Below are positions 6,951 to 13,535 of a DNA stretch of 14,539 bases, in pieces (the stretch's first letter is position 1; the number at the start of each line of letters is the position of its first letter). The stretch covers positions 1-14,539 of the forward strand of contig CAILMA010000402.1 in the NCBI GenBank assembly GCA_903835145.1. Direction: 5' to 3'. The notes under the pieces were generated by a model. The model did not search any database and had not been told where the DNA came from. It worked only from the letters and a program-made list of their open reading frames with translations. A program made the position numbers and the translations under genes. Source of the stretch: an uncultured Bacteroidota bacterium. GTDB lineage: Bacteria > Bacteroidota > Bacteroidia > Chitinophagales > Chitinophagaceae.

Positions 6951-7568
6951 TTATTTTACGTATGCAGCCAGGCTATCCATCATGGCACCTCCGCTAAACA
7001 CTTTGAGTAGCTTGTGCTCCGGGGAGTAAATATTAATCTGAGGTAGTGCACTGTACAAGAAGGTTTGATTGATATAGTCAGCACTATCTATAGCTATTGA
7101 GAGGGTAGGGCTGTAGTCATTCAGTTTCAGGTTCTTAATGAAGTCGCCCATGTATTGCACCACCAACTTGTTGCCCACAAGTATTACCCTTGTGTCTTTC
7201 AGTTGGTCTATATTCTTTTCCAGGTATTCCGTCTGGTCTTCGCAGTGCCCGCAGTTGGGGTTAAAGATCATCAGGAAGGTGTTGTGCTTCGCACTCAGGT
7301 CTTGCTCAGTAATTATGTTGGTCACCGGTTCGTAACCCCACCTTTGCCGGTTCTTTTTATTGGCTTTCTTGAGTTCGCGACCCGTTAGCTTTTTGGCAAG
7401 CGTGTCAAAAGTCACCAGTTTGAGGGGCGGCAGGGGTGCCCCCGTTAGCTGGTATGTATTTTTTTCTTCTTTTGCCGGTGGTGCGGGTGTTTGCGCAATT
7501 GCCTTGCTTTGCGCTGCGGCAACGCCGGCAGCCAGCACAAAAATTGAAGTAAGTAAGGTATTGCGCAT
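6951..7568 (-). CDS. Secreted thioredoxin-like protein, third gene of a tandem triplet (CGHC)
   Basis: With the ATG at 7568 the product has 205 residues; the only upstream in-frame alternative is a TTG at 7577. Residues 1-20 form a signal peptide ending in AAAQ. A proline-rich stretch follows, then a conserved pre-domain (GAPLPPLKLVTFDTL...), then a thioredoxin-like fold with FNPNCGHCEDQ (C106 and C109) and the cis-proline segment ALPQINIY (P176). It is most similar to the gene immediately upstream, sharing the GYEPVT/GYAPAT block and the FLYSALPQ/FLYGALPQ block. The CGHC pair is the motif of protein disulfide isomerases. TlpA/ResA-like reductases in this phylum more often have WCxPC. The likely role is thiol-disulfide exchange in the periplasm, on an unknown substrate. 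It lies 57 bp after the second gene and is probably co-transcribed. Confidence 0.85.
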   Translation of the reverse strand: MRNTLLTSIFVLAAGVAAAQSKAIAQTPAPPAKEEKNTYQLTGAPLPPLKLVTFDTLAKKLTGRELKKANKKNRQRWGYEPVTNIITEQDLSAKHNTFLMIFNPNCGHCEDQTEYLEKNIDQLKDTRVILVGNKLVVQYMGDFIKNLKLNDYSPTLSIAIDSADYINQTFLYSALPQINIYSPEHKLLKVFSGGAMMDSLAAYVK

Positions 7569-7625
7569 CTGTATCAAATTAGGAAAGCCGTGTGTTTACC
7601 ACCGGGGTAAAATAAAACTGGTGAA

Positions 7626-8240
7626 CTAAGGTTCCAGGTATTTCACGAGGCTGTCTATTACTATCTCGCCATTATACGATTTCAGCAGTTTGTGTTCTTT
7701 GGAGTACACACTTATTTGTGGTAGTGCACCATATAGGAACGTTTCACTTATGAAGCTGGCACTGTCAACACCAATAATTACCTGCGGGGCAAAGTTCTTC
7801 ACTTTGTGGTTCCGTATAAAGTCAGGCATATATTGCTTGTTGTTAGGGTAGGTGAGCATCACAAATTGGGAGCCCTTAAACCGGGCAATGCTTTTTTCTA
7901 TTCTGTCGGTCTGCTCTTCGCAATGGCCGCAGGTGGGGTTAAACATCATCACAAATACAGGTGCATCGCTCTTTATGTCATCGTTGTCATAAATTTTGGT
8001 CGCGGGCGCATAACCGTATTTTTTGGTATATTTTTTCTTCGCTTTTTTCAGGTCGTGGCCTTCATATACCTGCTCCAGTGTATCAAACGAAACCAGCTTC
8101 ATCGTGGGCATAGGTGCTCCTGCCTCATGGTAATCAATCTTTGGCTTCGGAGGTTCAGCCTTCGTTTTTGGGTCTGTTTGCTGGGCCGATGTATGTAGCG
8201 CGGCAAGTAACAATACGGCGGTAACTATCTTAGATGACAT
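7626..8240 (-). CDS. Secreted thioredoxin-like protein, second gene of a tandem triplet (CGHC)
   Basis: This is a 204-residue paralogue of both neighbours. The signal peptide covers residues 1-19 (cleavage near TSAQ). The mature protein begins with a charged region, then GAPMPTMKLVSFDTL, a very basic GHDLKKAKKKYTKKYGY block (61-77), and the thioredoxin-like domain with FNPTCGHCEEQ (C104 and C107) and GALPQISVY (cis-proline P174). The C-terminus KEHKLLKSYNGEIVIDSLVKYL closely parallels the other two proteins. The basic block before the active site is shared with the third gene but absent from the first, so these two are the more recent duplicates. Thiol-disulfide exchange in the periplasm is inferred from the fold and motif. 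Spacing is 107 bp to the first gene and 57 bp to the third. Confidence 0.87.
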   Translation of the reverse strand: MSSKIVTAVLLLAALHTSAQQTDPKTKAEPPKPKIDYHEAGAPMPTMKLVSFDTLEQVYEGHDLKKAKKKYTKKYGYAPATKIYDNDDIKSDAPVFVMMFNPTCGHCEEQTDRIEKSIARFKGSQFVMLTYPNNKQYMPDFIRNHKVKNFAPQVIIGVDSASFISETFLYGALPQISVYSKEHKLLKSYNGEIVIDSLVKYLEP

Positions 8241-8347
8241 AATGCGCTAATGTAGGAAAAACCAACTAAATAAAAAGGTAAAACAGGAATTATACATTTC
8301 ATGACTCACCTGCAATAGTGAAAAACATACTCCACTTTAGGCTCCAT

Positions 8348-8926
8348 TCAATAAAGATACGCCCTCAGGCTGTCTATTGGTATATCGCCGGTATAGGTTT
8401 TGAGCAGCTTCCGCTCCTTGCTGTAGATATTTATCTGCGGCAGGGTTTCATAAATGAATGTTTCCTTTATGTATTCACTGTCGTCGTAACCCACGGTTAG
8501 TTGGGGATAGTCGAGCGTATGCTGTTTTTTTATGAATTCCGGTAAGTCGGCCTGCATGCGTGGGTTGGTTACAAGCACCAGTTTATTGTTTTTAAAGAGT
8601 TCAATGTGTTGTTCCAGCAACCCGGTTTCAGCTGCACAATGCTCGCAGGTGGGGCTGAAAAGCATAATAAACAGGTTGGTGTTACCATTCAAATCTGCGC
8701 CGGTAAGGGTTGCTTTTACTGCTACCAGCGGCTCTGGCTGGTCTTTTTTTCGTCTGCCTTCTTTTTTATCTGCAGGCGTTATCAGGATAGTATCCGCCAC
8801 TTTCAGCCTGAAGTAGGGTAGCAGTGCACCGGGTTTAGTATAGTCTATCCCGCCTTGCTGTCCATAAGCCGGCAGGCAAAACAGAGCAATAAAAAACACA
8901 AATAAGCTTACCGATATGTATTGCAT
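8348..8926 (-). CDS. Secreted thioredoxin-like protein, first gene of a tandem triplet (CEHC)
   Basis: This 192-residue protein has a signal peptide (1-22, ending AYGQ). It is the most divergent and shortest of the three paralogues, with PGALLPYFRLKVADTI replacing the usual GAPxPxxKLVxFDTL. A KKEGRRKKDQPEP stretch stands in place of the longer basic block. The active-site segment is LFSPTCEHCAAE (C94 and C97), a CEHC motif. The cis-proline is in TLPQINIY (P163). The C-terminus KERKLLKTYTGDIPIDSLRAYLY matches the family. It is the first gene of the presumed operon and is divergent from the GH3 gene with 137 bp between. A weak CACATTTG box (8961-8954) is the only -7-like element I see upstream. 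Confidence 0.86.
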   Translation of the reverse strand: MQYISVSLFVFFIALFCLPAYGQQGGIDYTKPGALLPYFRLKVADTILITPADKKEGRRKKDQPEPLVAVKATLTGADLNGNTNLFIMLFSPTCEHCAAETGLLEQHIELFKNNKLVLVTNPRMQADLPEFIKKQHTLDYPQLTVGYDDSEYIKETFIYETLPQINIYSKERKLLKTYTGDIPIDSLRAYLY

Positions 8927-9026
8927 TATACTGTTAGTTGAACTTAAGTATTACAAATGTGGGGAACTAAAATGCATATGTAAAATGAAAATTGAATCCT
9001 TATCACAACATTAACACAGGAATTTA

Positions 9027-9034
9027 TAAATTTG
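9027..9034 (+). promoter_or_regulatory. Probable -7 element of the GH3 gene
   Basis: TAAATTTG fully matches the Bacteroidota -7 consensus TAnnTTTG, 29 bases before the start codon. I find no good TTTG at the -33 spacing, so the promoter may be weak or activator-dependent. Confidence 0.45.
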
Positions 9035-9063
9035 CCGTTTCACTTTTCAAGTAAAAAGTAACA

Positions 9064-10608
9064 ATGGCTTTATTAGGTAATCTGATAGCTCGCTCCTTAA
9101 AACTGCGTAAGCAATTTAATTTACCGGTTGCGACTCCTGAAACCTATCAAAAATATACCTTGCGTCAACTGCTTGACAGGGGACAATACACGGCTTTCGG
9201 AAAAAACTATGGCTTTGCAACCCATATGCTGAGCCGGAAAATAGATTTGGTGAGTGCATTTAGAGAAGCGGTACCCGTTCATACTTATGACGATATGTAC
9301 CGCCAGTGGTGGCACAGAAGCCAAAAAGGGGAGGAAAACGTAAGCTGGCCCGGAAAAGTAAAATATTTCGCACTCAGCTCAGGTACCTCAGAGGCAGCCA
9401 GTAAACATATACCTGTAACGCAGGATATGATCAAGTCCATAAAAAACGTTGGTTTCAAGCAGCTTTACAGCATGGCCAACTACAAAATACCTCCTGTTGT
9501 TTTTGAAAAAGGGGTGCTCATGCTCGGTGGCACTACCTCTCTCTTCGAGAAAGGTGAATACTACGAGGGCGATATGAGCGGCATTAGTGCCAAAAATATG
9601 CCCCGGTGGGTATCGTCGCTGCTTTACAAGCCCGGACAAAAAATCTCAAAACGCCCAAAGTGGGAAGATAGAATTAGGCTGATAGTTGAAAATGCCCGTA
9701 ACTGGGATGTAGGCACCGTATGTGGCGTACCCGCGTGGGTGCAGATAGTGCTGGAGCGGGTGATAAAGCACTACAATGTAGAAAGCATACACGAAATATG
9801 GCCCAACCTGAGAGTCTATATACATGGTGGGGTTTCTATGGAGCCCTATCGCGAAAGTTTTAAAAAGCTGCTGGGAGAAAACACTACTTATATTGAAACC
9901 TACATGGCCTCGGAGGGCTCTTTCGGCTTTCAGGCTAAGCCCGGACGTGGCATAAAGCTGGTTCTGAATGCGGGTATTTTCTTCGAGTTCATCCCCTTCA
10001 CGGCCGATAATTTTGATGATGATGGCAATGTGAAAGATAAGCCACAGTCGGTGCTGGTACATGAGGTAAAAGAAGGCGTGGAATATGCAGTGCTGCTCAG
10101 CACCTGCTCCGGTGCATGGCGGTACCTGATTGGCGATGTCATCAGGTTCACCGATGCCAAAGAATATGAGATAGCCATTGTAGGGCGCACCAAGCAGTTC
10201 CTGAGCATGTGTGGTGAGCACCTGTCTATCGACAATATGAACAAGGCTATTGACATGGTGTCGAAAAAACTGGGTATCACCATCCGCGAGTTTACAGTGG
10301 CGGGGTTGAGCCTTGGCAACAGGTTTGCACACCGGTGGTATATTGGTTGCGACGATATGAATGCTAACGCAGAAGAAGTAAAAACATTACTCGATCAAAC
10401 CCTTTGTCAGCTTAACGATGATTACGAAGTGGAGCGCACATCTGCACTCACTGAAGTATTTGTGGAGTTATTGCCCGGGAAAACCTTTATCGACTACCTT
10501 AAAGCGCGCGGCAAGTACGGGGCTATGAACAAATTCCCACGCGTAATGAAAGGCGCTCAATTGACCGACTGGACCACCTACCTCGAAACGCAAAAAGTAA
10601 CAAAGTAG
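9064..10608 (+). CDS. GH3 family (acyl-acid amido synthetase-like) protein
   Basis: This 514-residue protein spans a full GH3 length for bacteria. The GH3 family belongs to the ANL adenylating superfamily: plant members adenylate jasmonate, auxin or benzoates and join them to amino acids. Three nucleotide-binding motifs are in order: SSGTSEAASK (105-114), the phosphate-binding loop; ETYMASEGSFGF (278-289); and YLIGDVIRF (354-362), equivalent to the plant YRxGD motif with the arginine replaced by leucine. GRTKQFLSMCGEHLS (374-388) marks the hinge into the C-terminal domain. No signal peptide, so it is cytosolic. The substrate is unknown, and bacterial GH3 proteins are poorly characterised. It is a single-gene unit with a -7 box upstream and a hairpin terminator downstream. 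Confidence 0.93.
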   Translation: MALLGNLIARSLKLRKQFNLPVATPETYQKYTLRQLLDRGQYTAFGKNYGFATHMLSRKIDLVSAFREAVPVHTYDDMYRQWWHRSQKGEENVSWPGKVKYFALSSGTSEAASKHIPVTQDMIKSIKNVGFKQLYSMANYKIPPVVFEKGVLMLGGTTSLFEKGEYYEGDMSGISAKNMPRWVSSLLYKPGQKISKRPKWEDRIRLIVENARNWDVGTVCGVPAWVQIVLERVIKHYNVESIHEIWPNLRVYIHGGVSMEPYRESFKKLLGENTTYIETYMASEGSFGFQAKPGRGIKLVLNAGIFFEFIPFTADNFDDDGNVKDKPQSVLVHEVKEGVEYAVLLSTCSGAWRYLIGDVIRFTDAKEYEIAIVGRTKQFLSMCGEHLSIDNMNKAIDMVSKKLGITIREFTVAGLSLGNRFAHRWYIGCDDMNANAEEVKTLLDQTLCQLNDDYEVERTSALTEVFVELLPGKTFIDYLKARGKYGAMNKFPRVMKGAQLTDWTTYLETQKVTK

Positions 10609-10636
10609 TACATTCTTTAGTGATATAATTTTGGCC

Positions 10637-10666
10637 AACGCACCCCAGCCGGGTGCGTTGCTGTTT
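10637..10666 (+). terminator. Rho-independent terminator after the GH3 gene
   Basis: A perfect 9-bp stem AACGCACCC / GGGTGCGTT with a 5-base loop begins 28 bases after the GH3 stop. It is followed by GCTGTTTT, so the U-run is short and displaced. Confidence 0.7.
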
Positions 10667-10674
10667 TACTCCCT

Positions 10675-10794
10675 TTACCACACCACAACCTTCTCCCTAT
10701 ACACCCAAGCACAAGTATTAACCGTCACAAAGTAATTGCCCGATCCAGCAGAAGCGTTGGTGCCACCATACTCAGGATAGGTATATTCACTTGA
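10675..10794 (-). pseudogene. Remnant C-terminus of a surface/Ig-like domain protein
   Basis: The minus strand has 39 sense codons between an in-frame TGA (10797-10795) and a TAA (10677-10675), with no start codon. The translation ends with GNYFVTVNTCAWVYREKVVVW, preceded by EYGGTNASAGS. The pattern GxYxVTVxxC...VVV, preceded by G-T-x-A-S-A-G, is the last strand pair of Ig-like/SprB-type adhesin repeats in Bacteroidota. Such a peptide ending cleanly at a stop is unlikely to be noise. It is probably what is left of a large surface protein gene after a deletion or rearrangement between the GH3 and acyltransferase genes. It could instead be chance; the segment is short. Confidence 0.45.
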
Positions 10795-10828
10795 TCATAT
10801 ATATGAGGTTAGCGAAACCCGGTGGGCG

Positions 10829-11833
10829 TTAGGTGTGCTCCCTGACCGGACGGTACTTTATCCGTTTACTCAGGTTTATAAATGGTTTTTCTACAAGCCT
10901 GTAGTACAAATATGCAAAACCGAGGCACAAAACAACAAGGCACAGAAGTGAAAGCGGCGGGTATATCATTTGCATATGGCGCTTGCAGAACGACATGAAA
11001 ACTTTCCTTACAAGGTTATGCGTAAGGTATAATGAGAAAGATACTGTTCCGGGGAACAAGAGCACCTTCGGAATTTTATTGACTAAAATTATAGTGGCCA
11101 CAGTTGCCGCGCTCACTATGCAAAGTGCCGCCCCGTGGATGATATAAGTGATGATAAGCGTCACCACTACCAGCGCAGCAAATTCGGCAGTTTTCACGAG
11201 GTTGGTTCTATAAAGAAATGTAGCCACGCCGAGCAGGAAAAACGGCAGAAAAAATAAGATATGTTTATCGCGCAGCGGGGTAACAACAAAAGTCAGTGCA
11301 AGAAGTGCGAGGTAACAGGTGTACATTATCCATTTTCGCTGGTTGGTAAGCAGCATATAGGCAAGCGCTATGAGCACATAAAACTCAAACTCTACAGCCA
11401 GTGTCCAGTACACGCCATTGATCCACATTTTCCCCGTAAAGGCATTGATGTACAAAAAGTGGCCGAGTATGTAGCCCCAGTGCAGCTCCAGTGGCTTGCC
11501 GGTATACCAGGATGTGAGTGTGGTAACATAAAACAAGGCAATGGCCAGCGCCACAGATATCATGTAAGCGGGCTCTATACGCACGAGCCGCTTAAGGAAG
11601 AAGGTATGTATTTGCCGCAGGTTGTACCCGTTTTGGTGCATGGCATAGGGCAGTATAAAACCAGAAATGATAAAGAAGATTTCTACACCCATCCACCCAT
11701 TCCCGCAGAACTTGCCCTGCAGGCTTTCTGCCGGCAGAAAGTGCCACCTTATGTGTCCCAAAAGCACCATTATGGAAGCAATGCCCCTTAGAAACTGAAT
11801 GGACTGGATATTGCCGGTTTTGCTTTCTTCCAT
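10829..11833 (-). CDS. Membrane acyltransferase, acyltransferase-3 (OafA/YrhL-like) family
   Basis: This 334-residue integral membrane protein has about ten hydrophobic helices, the usual size for a single-domain acyltransferase-3 protein. Family signatures are present: SIQFLRGIASIMVLLGH with the conserved histidine H27, GWMGVEIFFIISGFI (46-60), the R-x-x-R cluster after helix 2 (KRLVRIEPAY, with R82 and R85) and WTLAVEFEFY (143-152). Members transfer acetyl or other acyl groups from cytoplasmic donors to sugars of envelope polysaccharides, O-antigen or exported glycans. No glycosyltransferase or polysaccharide gene is nearby, so the acceptor is unknown. The start at 11833 puts a short cytoplasmic tail before helix 1, as expected. 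It is convergent with the GH3 gene and divergent from the membrane protein at 12015, with 181 bp between that contain no clear promoter match. Confidence 0.93.
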   Translation of the reverse strand: MEESKTGNIQSIQFLRGIASIMVLLGHIRWHFLPAESLQGKFCGNGWMGVEIFFIISGFILPYAMHQNGYNLRQIHTFFLKRLVRIEPAYMISVALAIALFYVTTLTSWYTGKPLELHWGYILGHFLYINAFTGKMWINGVYWTLAVEFEFYVLIALAYMLLTNQRKWIMYTCYLALLALTFVVTPLRDKHILFFLPFFLLGVATFLYRTNLVKTAEFAALVVVTLIITYIIHGAALCIVSAATVATIILVNKIPKVLLFPGTVSFSLYLTHNLVRKVFMSFCKRHMQMIYPPLSLLCLVVLCLGFAYLYYRLVEKPFINLSKRIKYRPVREHT

Positions 11834-12014
11834 AGGCTGTGGCTGGCTTTTTACGACCTTAATATTTTCGTCAGCCTTAAAATTACATAAATTTTACGCT
11901 TGTATTTTCCCAAGTTTAGAAACCCGCATTTTGTTGCAGTAGCTTCGCAGCGTTAAATTCCACAATTCAGGCACCATCGTTTTTTCGCCCGTTCAAGATC
12001 TAAAATCCTGCTAT

Positions 12015-12479
12015 ATGTTATACACCTATTTGTTGGCCCTTCACTCCCTGGTAAGATGGTTTGTGCTGCTGGCACTCGTCACTGGCATAATTGCAGGATA
12101 CCGCGGCTGGCTGGGTAAAAAGCCATTCACTTCGCGCAGTAATTTTTTAAGGCATTCTATAGCCACGGTTGCCCATATTCAGCTTGTGCTGGGTGTCTGG
12201 CTTTACTTTGTCAGCCCTGTTATTGCCTACTTCCTGCACAATTTTAAAGATGCGGTGCACAACCGGCAGATTCGTTTCTTCGGTATGGAGCACAGCCTTA
12301 TGATGCTTGTTGCTATAGTACTTATCACTATAGGGTCAGCCGCTGCAAAGCGCAAACCCACCGACAAGGCAAAATTCAAAACTATGGCGATTTGGTTCAC
12401 CATCGCATTGCTCGTCCTGTTGTCGTCCATACCCTGGCCTTTTTCGCCCCTTGTCAGCCGTCCGTGGCTCCGGTTTTAG
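12015..12479 (+). CDS. Four-helix membrane protein with conserved-looking intramembrane histidines
   Basis: This 154-residue protein has about four membrane segments (5-27, 47-72, 88-110, 123-145). Histidines fall in or near the helices: H10 in LLALHSLVRW, H47 and H54 in RHSIATVAHIQ, and H93 in GMEHSLMM. The polar loop 74-87 contains H75 and H82. Similar small proteins in this phylum are often annotated cytochrome b-like; the helix-embedded histidines would suit haem ligation, but that is inference and no motif proves it. It could equally be an unrelated small permease-like protein. The gene precedes a 68-residue membrane protein (42 bp gap, own -7 box) and an FKBP gene on the same strand. 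Function is unknown. Confidence 0.85.
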   Translation: MLYTYLLALHSLVRWFVLLALVTGIIAGYRGWLGKKPFTSRSNFLRHSIATVAHIQLVLGVWLYFVSPVIAYFLHNFKDAVHNRQIRFFGMEHSLMMLVAIVLITIGSAAAKRKPTDKAKFKTMAIWFTIALLVLLSSIPWPFSPLVSRPWLRF

Positions 12480-12493
12480 TGTGGTAAATTGAT

Positions 12494-12501
12494 TACATTT
12501 G
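12494..12501 (+). promoter_or_regulatory. Probable -7 element of the 68-residue membrane protein gene
   Basis: TACATTTG is a full TAnnTTTG match 20 bases upstream of the ATG at 12522. It overlaps a longer reading frame that would need a TTG start at 12489, so it favours the ATG. The -33 region is poor. Confidence 0.4.
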
Positions 12502-12521
12502 TTCTGCTAAAACAACGGGGT

Positions 12522-12728
12522 ATGCTCATCAACAAACGAAAAGTCCTCTGGTTCATTTTCCTTGCGTCCTTCTATTTTGTTGCCAACTTTTTCATCTTTT
12601 ATGCACTGGAGGGAGGTGTTAATAAAAAATTCGTCATCTGGACTGCTATCAGTAGCCTGTTGCTGGCAGCTGGTAATATGTATTTCCCGGTATGGTATGA
12701 AAGGTACAGAGCCGAGAAACAAGCATAA
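12522..12728 (+). CDS. Small two-helix membrane protein
   Basis: With the ATG at 12522 the product has 68 residues. A basic N-terminus (MLINKRK) is followed by helix 1 (8-28, WFIFLASFYFVANFFIFYAL), a short loop (EGGVNKK), helix 2 (36-57) and a basic tail (WYERYRAEKQA). By the positive-inside rule both ends face the cytoplasm. I do not recognise the family. A longer frame from a TTG at 12489 exists but has no signal-like extension and would contain the -7 box. It may be co-transcribed with the membrane protein upstream (42 bp) or use its own promoter. The FKBP gene begins 121 bp later with a separate promoter. Confidence 0.7.
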   Translation: MLINKRKVLWFIFLASFYFVANFFIFYALEGGVNKKFVIWTAISSLLLAAGNMYFPVWYERYRAEKQA

Positions 12729-12777
12729 TATCACCTGATGCAATGCGGTAGGTATAGTAGAAAAATGGATTGAGTAG

Positions 12778-12807
12778 TTTGCGGTCTTGAAAATATTTTT
12801 ACTTTTG
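12778..12807 (+). promoter_or_regulatory. Promoter of the FKBP gene
   Basis: TTTG (12778-12781) is followed after 18 bases by TACTTTTG (12800-12807). Both boxes match the Bacteroidota consensus exactly. The leader to the ATG at 12850 is about 35-40 bases and A-rich. Confidence 0.7.
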
Positions 12808-12849
12808 CTGCGCACCGGGAATGATCCTGGACTATAAAAACAATAAAAC

Positions 12850-13332
12850 ATGAAGAATGTAATCAAGAGCTTATTTATCCTATGCACTATGCTGCTGAGC
12901 TTCGTTGGTTTTGGACAGGATGCCGGCCAGAAAGCAAAGGACGAGGCTACATTGAAAGCCTATTTTGCTAAAAATAATATTAAGGCTACAAGAACACCAT
13001 CTGGCTTGTACTACGTTATTACTAAAAAAGGAACCGGCGCCAATGCTCAGAAGGGTCAGCGCGTTTCTATGAAGTATCTTGGTAAGTTCCTTGATGGCAA
13101 AAAATTTGATGCTAACGTTGATGATAACTTCAATTCTACCCGTCCATTCGCATTCACACTTGGTGTAGGTCAGGTGATTGCGGGTTGGGACGAAGGCGTT
13201 CAGTTGCTTAACCCGGGCTGCCGCGCTTCGCTGTATCTGCCATCAGGTTTAGCTTATGGCCCTGGCGGCACAGGTCCTATTCCACCAAATTCAGTGTTGA
13301 TATTCGATGTAGAGCTTGTTTCCATCAACTAA
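12850..13332 (+). CDS. Exported FKBP-type peptidyl-prolyl cis-trans isomerase
   Basis: This 160-residue protein has a signal peptide (1-22, hydrophobic LFILCTMLLSFVGFG, cleavage before QDAG). No lipobox cysteine sits at a suitable place, so it is probably soluble in the periplasm. A short charged helix (24-45) leads into one FKBP domain (about 50-160). Residues matching the FKBP12 pocket are present: Y76 (KYLG), F86-D87, V109-I110, W113 (AGWDEGV), Y136 (GLAYGPGG) and F152 (VLIFDVELV). The domain should therefore be an active proline isomerase or chaperone for envelope proteins. It has its own consensus promoter and its own terminator, so it is a single-gene unit. The thioredoxin-like proteins and M16 peptidase elsewhere in the window also act in the periplasm, but nothing ties them to this gene. 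Confidence 0.95.
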   Translation: MKNVIKSLFILCTMLLSFVGFGQDAGQKAKDEATLKAYFAKNNIKATRTPSGLYYVITKKGTGANAQKGQRVSMKYLGKFLDGKKFDANVDDNFNSTRPFAFTLGVGQVIAGWDEGVQLLNPGCRASLYLPSGLAYGPGGTGPIPPNSVLIFDVELVSIN

Positions 13333-13371
13333 TATCACAAATAACCAGTAACAAAAACATAAAAAATATAG

Positions 13372-13405
13372 AAATGGCATCCGCACTCCGCTGGTGCCAT
13401 TTTTT
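13372..13405 (+). terminator. Rho-independent terminator after the FKBP gene
   Basis: The stem AAATGGCATC / GGTGCCATTT (10 bp with one wobble pair) runs into six T (13400-13405). It begins 39 bases after the stop codon. Confidence 0.85.
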
Positions 13406-13457
13406 GTATCTCACACATCAGCAGAAAATCTTTATCTGTTAAAGCCTCAAAAGCTCA

Positions 13458-13470
13458 CCCGCCATGCGGG
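13458..13470. repeat. Short G+C-rich palindrome
   Basis: CCCGC-CAT-GCGGG is a 5-bp inverted repeat followed by CAGGCAG. It lies between the FKBP terminator and the kinase gene, in otherwise A+T-rich DNA. Motifs of this shape are scattered in Bacteroidota intergenic regions. No function is assigned. Confidence 0.4.
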
Positions 13471-13483
13471 CAGGCAGTCCCTG

Positions 13484-13509
13484 ACTCATAATTCATAACT
13501 CATAATTCA
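13484..13509. repeat. Tandem 12-bp direct repeat upstream of the kinase gene
   Basis: ACTCATAATTCA occurs twice (13484-13495 and 13498-13509) with a 14-base period, 27 bases before the kinase start. It is just upstream of a TAACTTTA -7-like box (13521-13528). It could be a repressor site for autoregulation of the kinase pair. Repeats of this CATAATTC type are also common intergenic filler in this phylum. Confidence 0.5.
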
Positions 13510-13535
13510 GCAACGCAGTTTAACTTTACCGCTCA

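Noticed and set aside
9646..10332. 228-codon open frame on the minus strand inside the GH3 gene
   Set aside because: It lies antisense to a gene with clear family motifs, and its translation is rich in His, Tyr and Cys without domain-like patterns. It is a shadow of the real reading frame.
11261..11791. 176-codon plus-strand frame inside the acyltransferase gene
   Set aside because: The opposite strand has clear acyltransferase-3 signatures and membrane helices, so this frame is a shadow.
12489..12521. TTG-initiated extension of the 68-residue membrane protein
   Set aside because: TTG starts are rare, and the extension contains a perfect TAnnTTTG box. The ATG at 12522 gives a better N-terminus.
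13458..13509. Possible CRISPR or mobile-element end
   Set aside because: There are only two short direct repeats and one 13-bp palindrome, with no spacer-like units, no target duplication and no transposase nearby.
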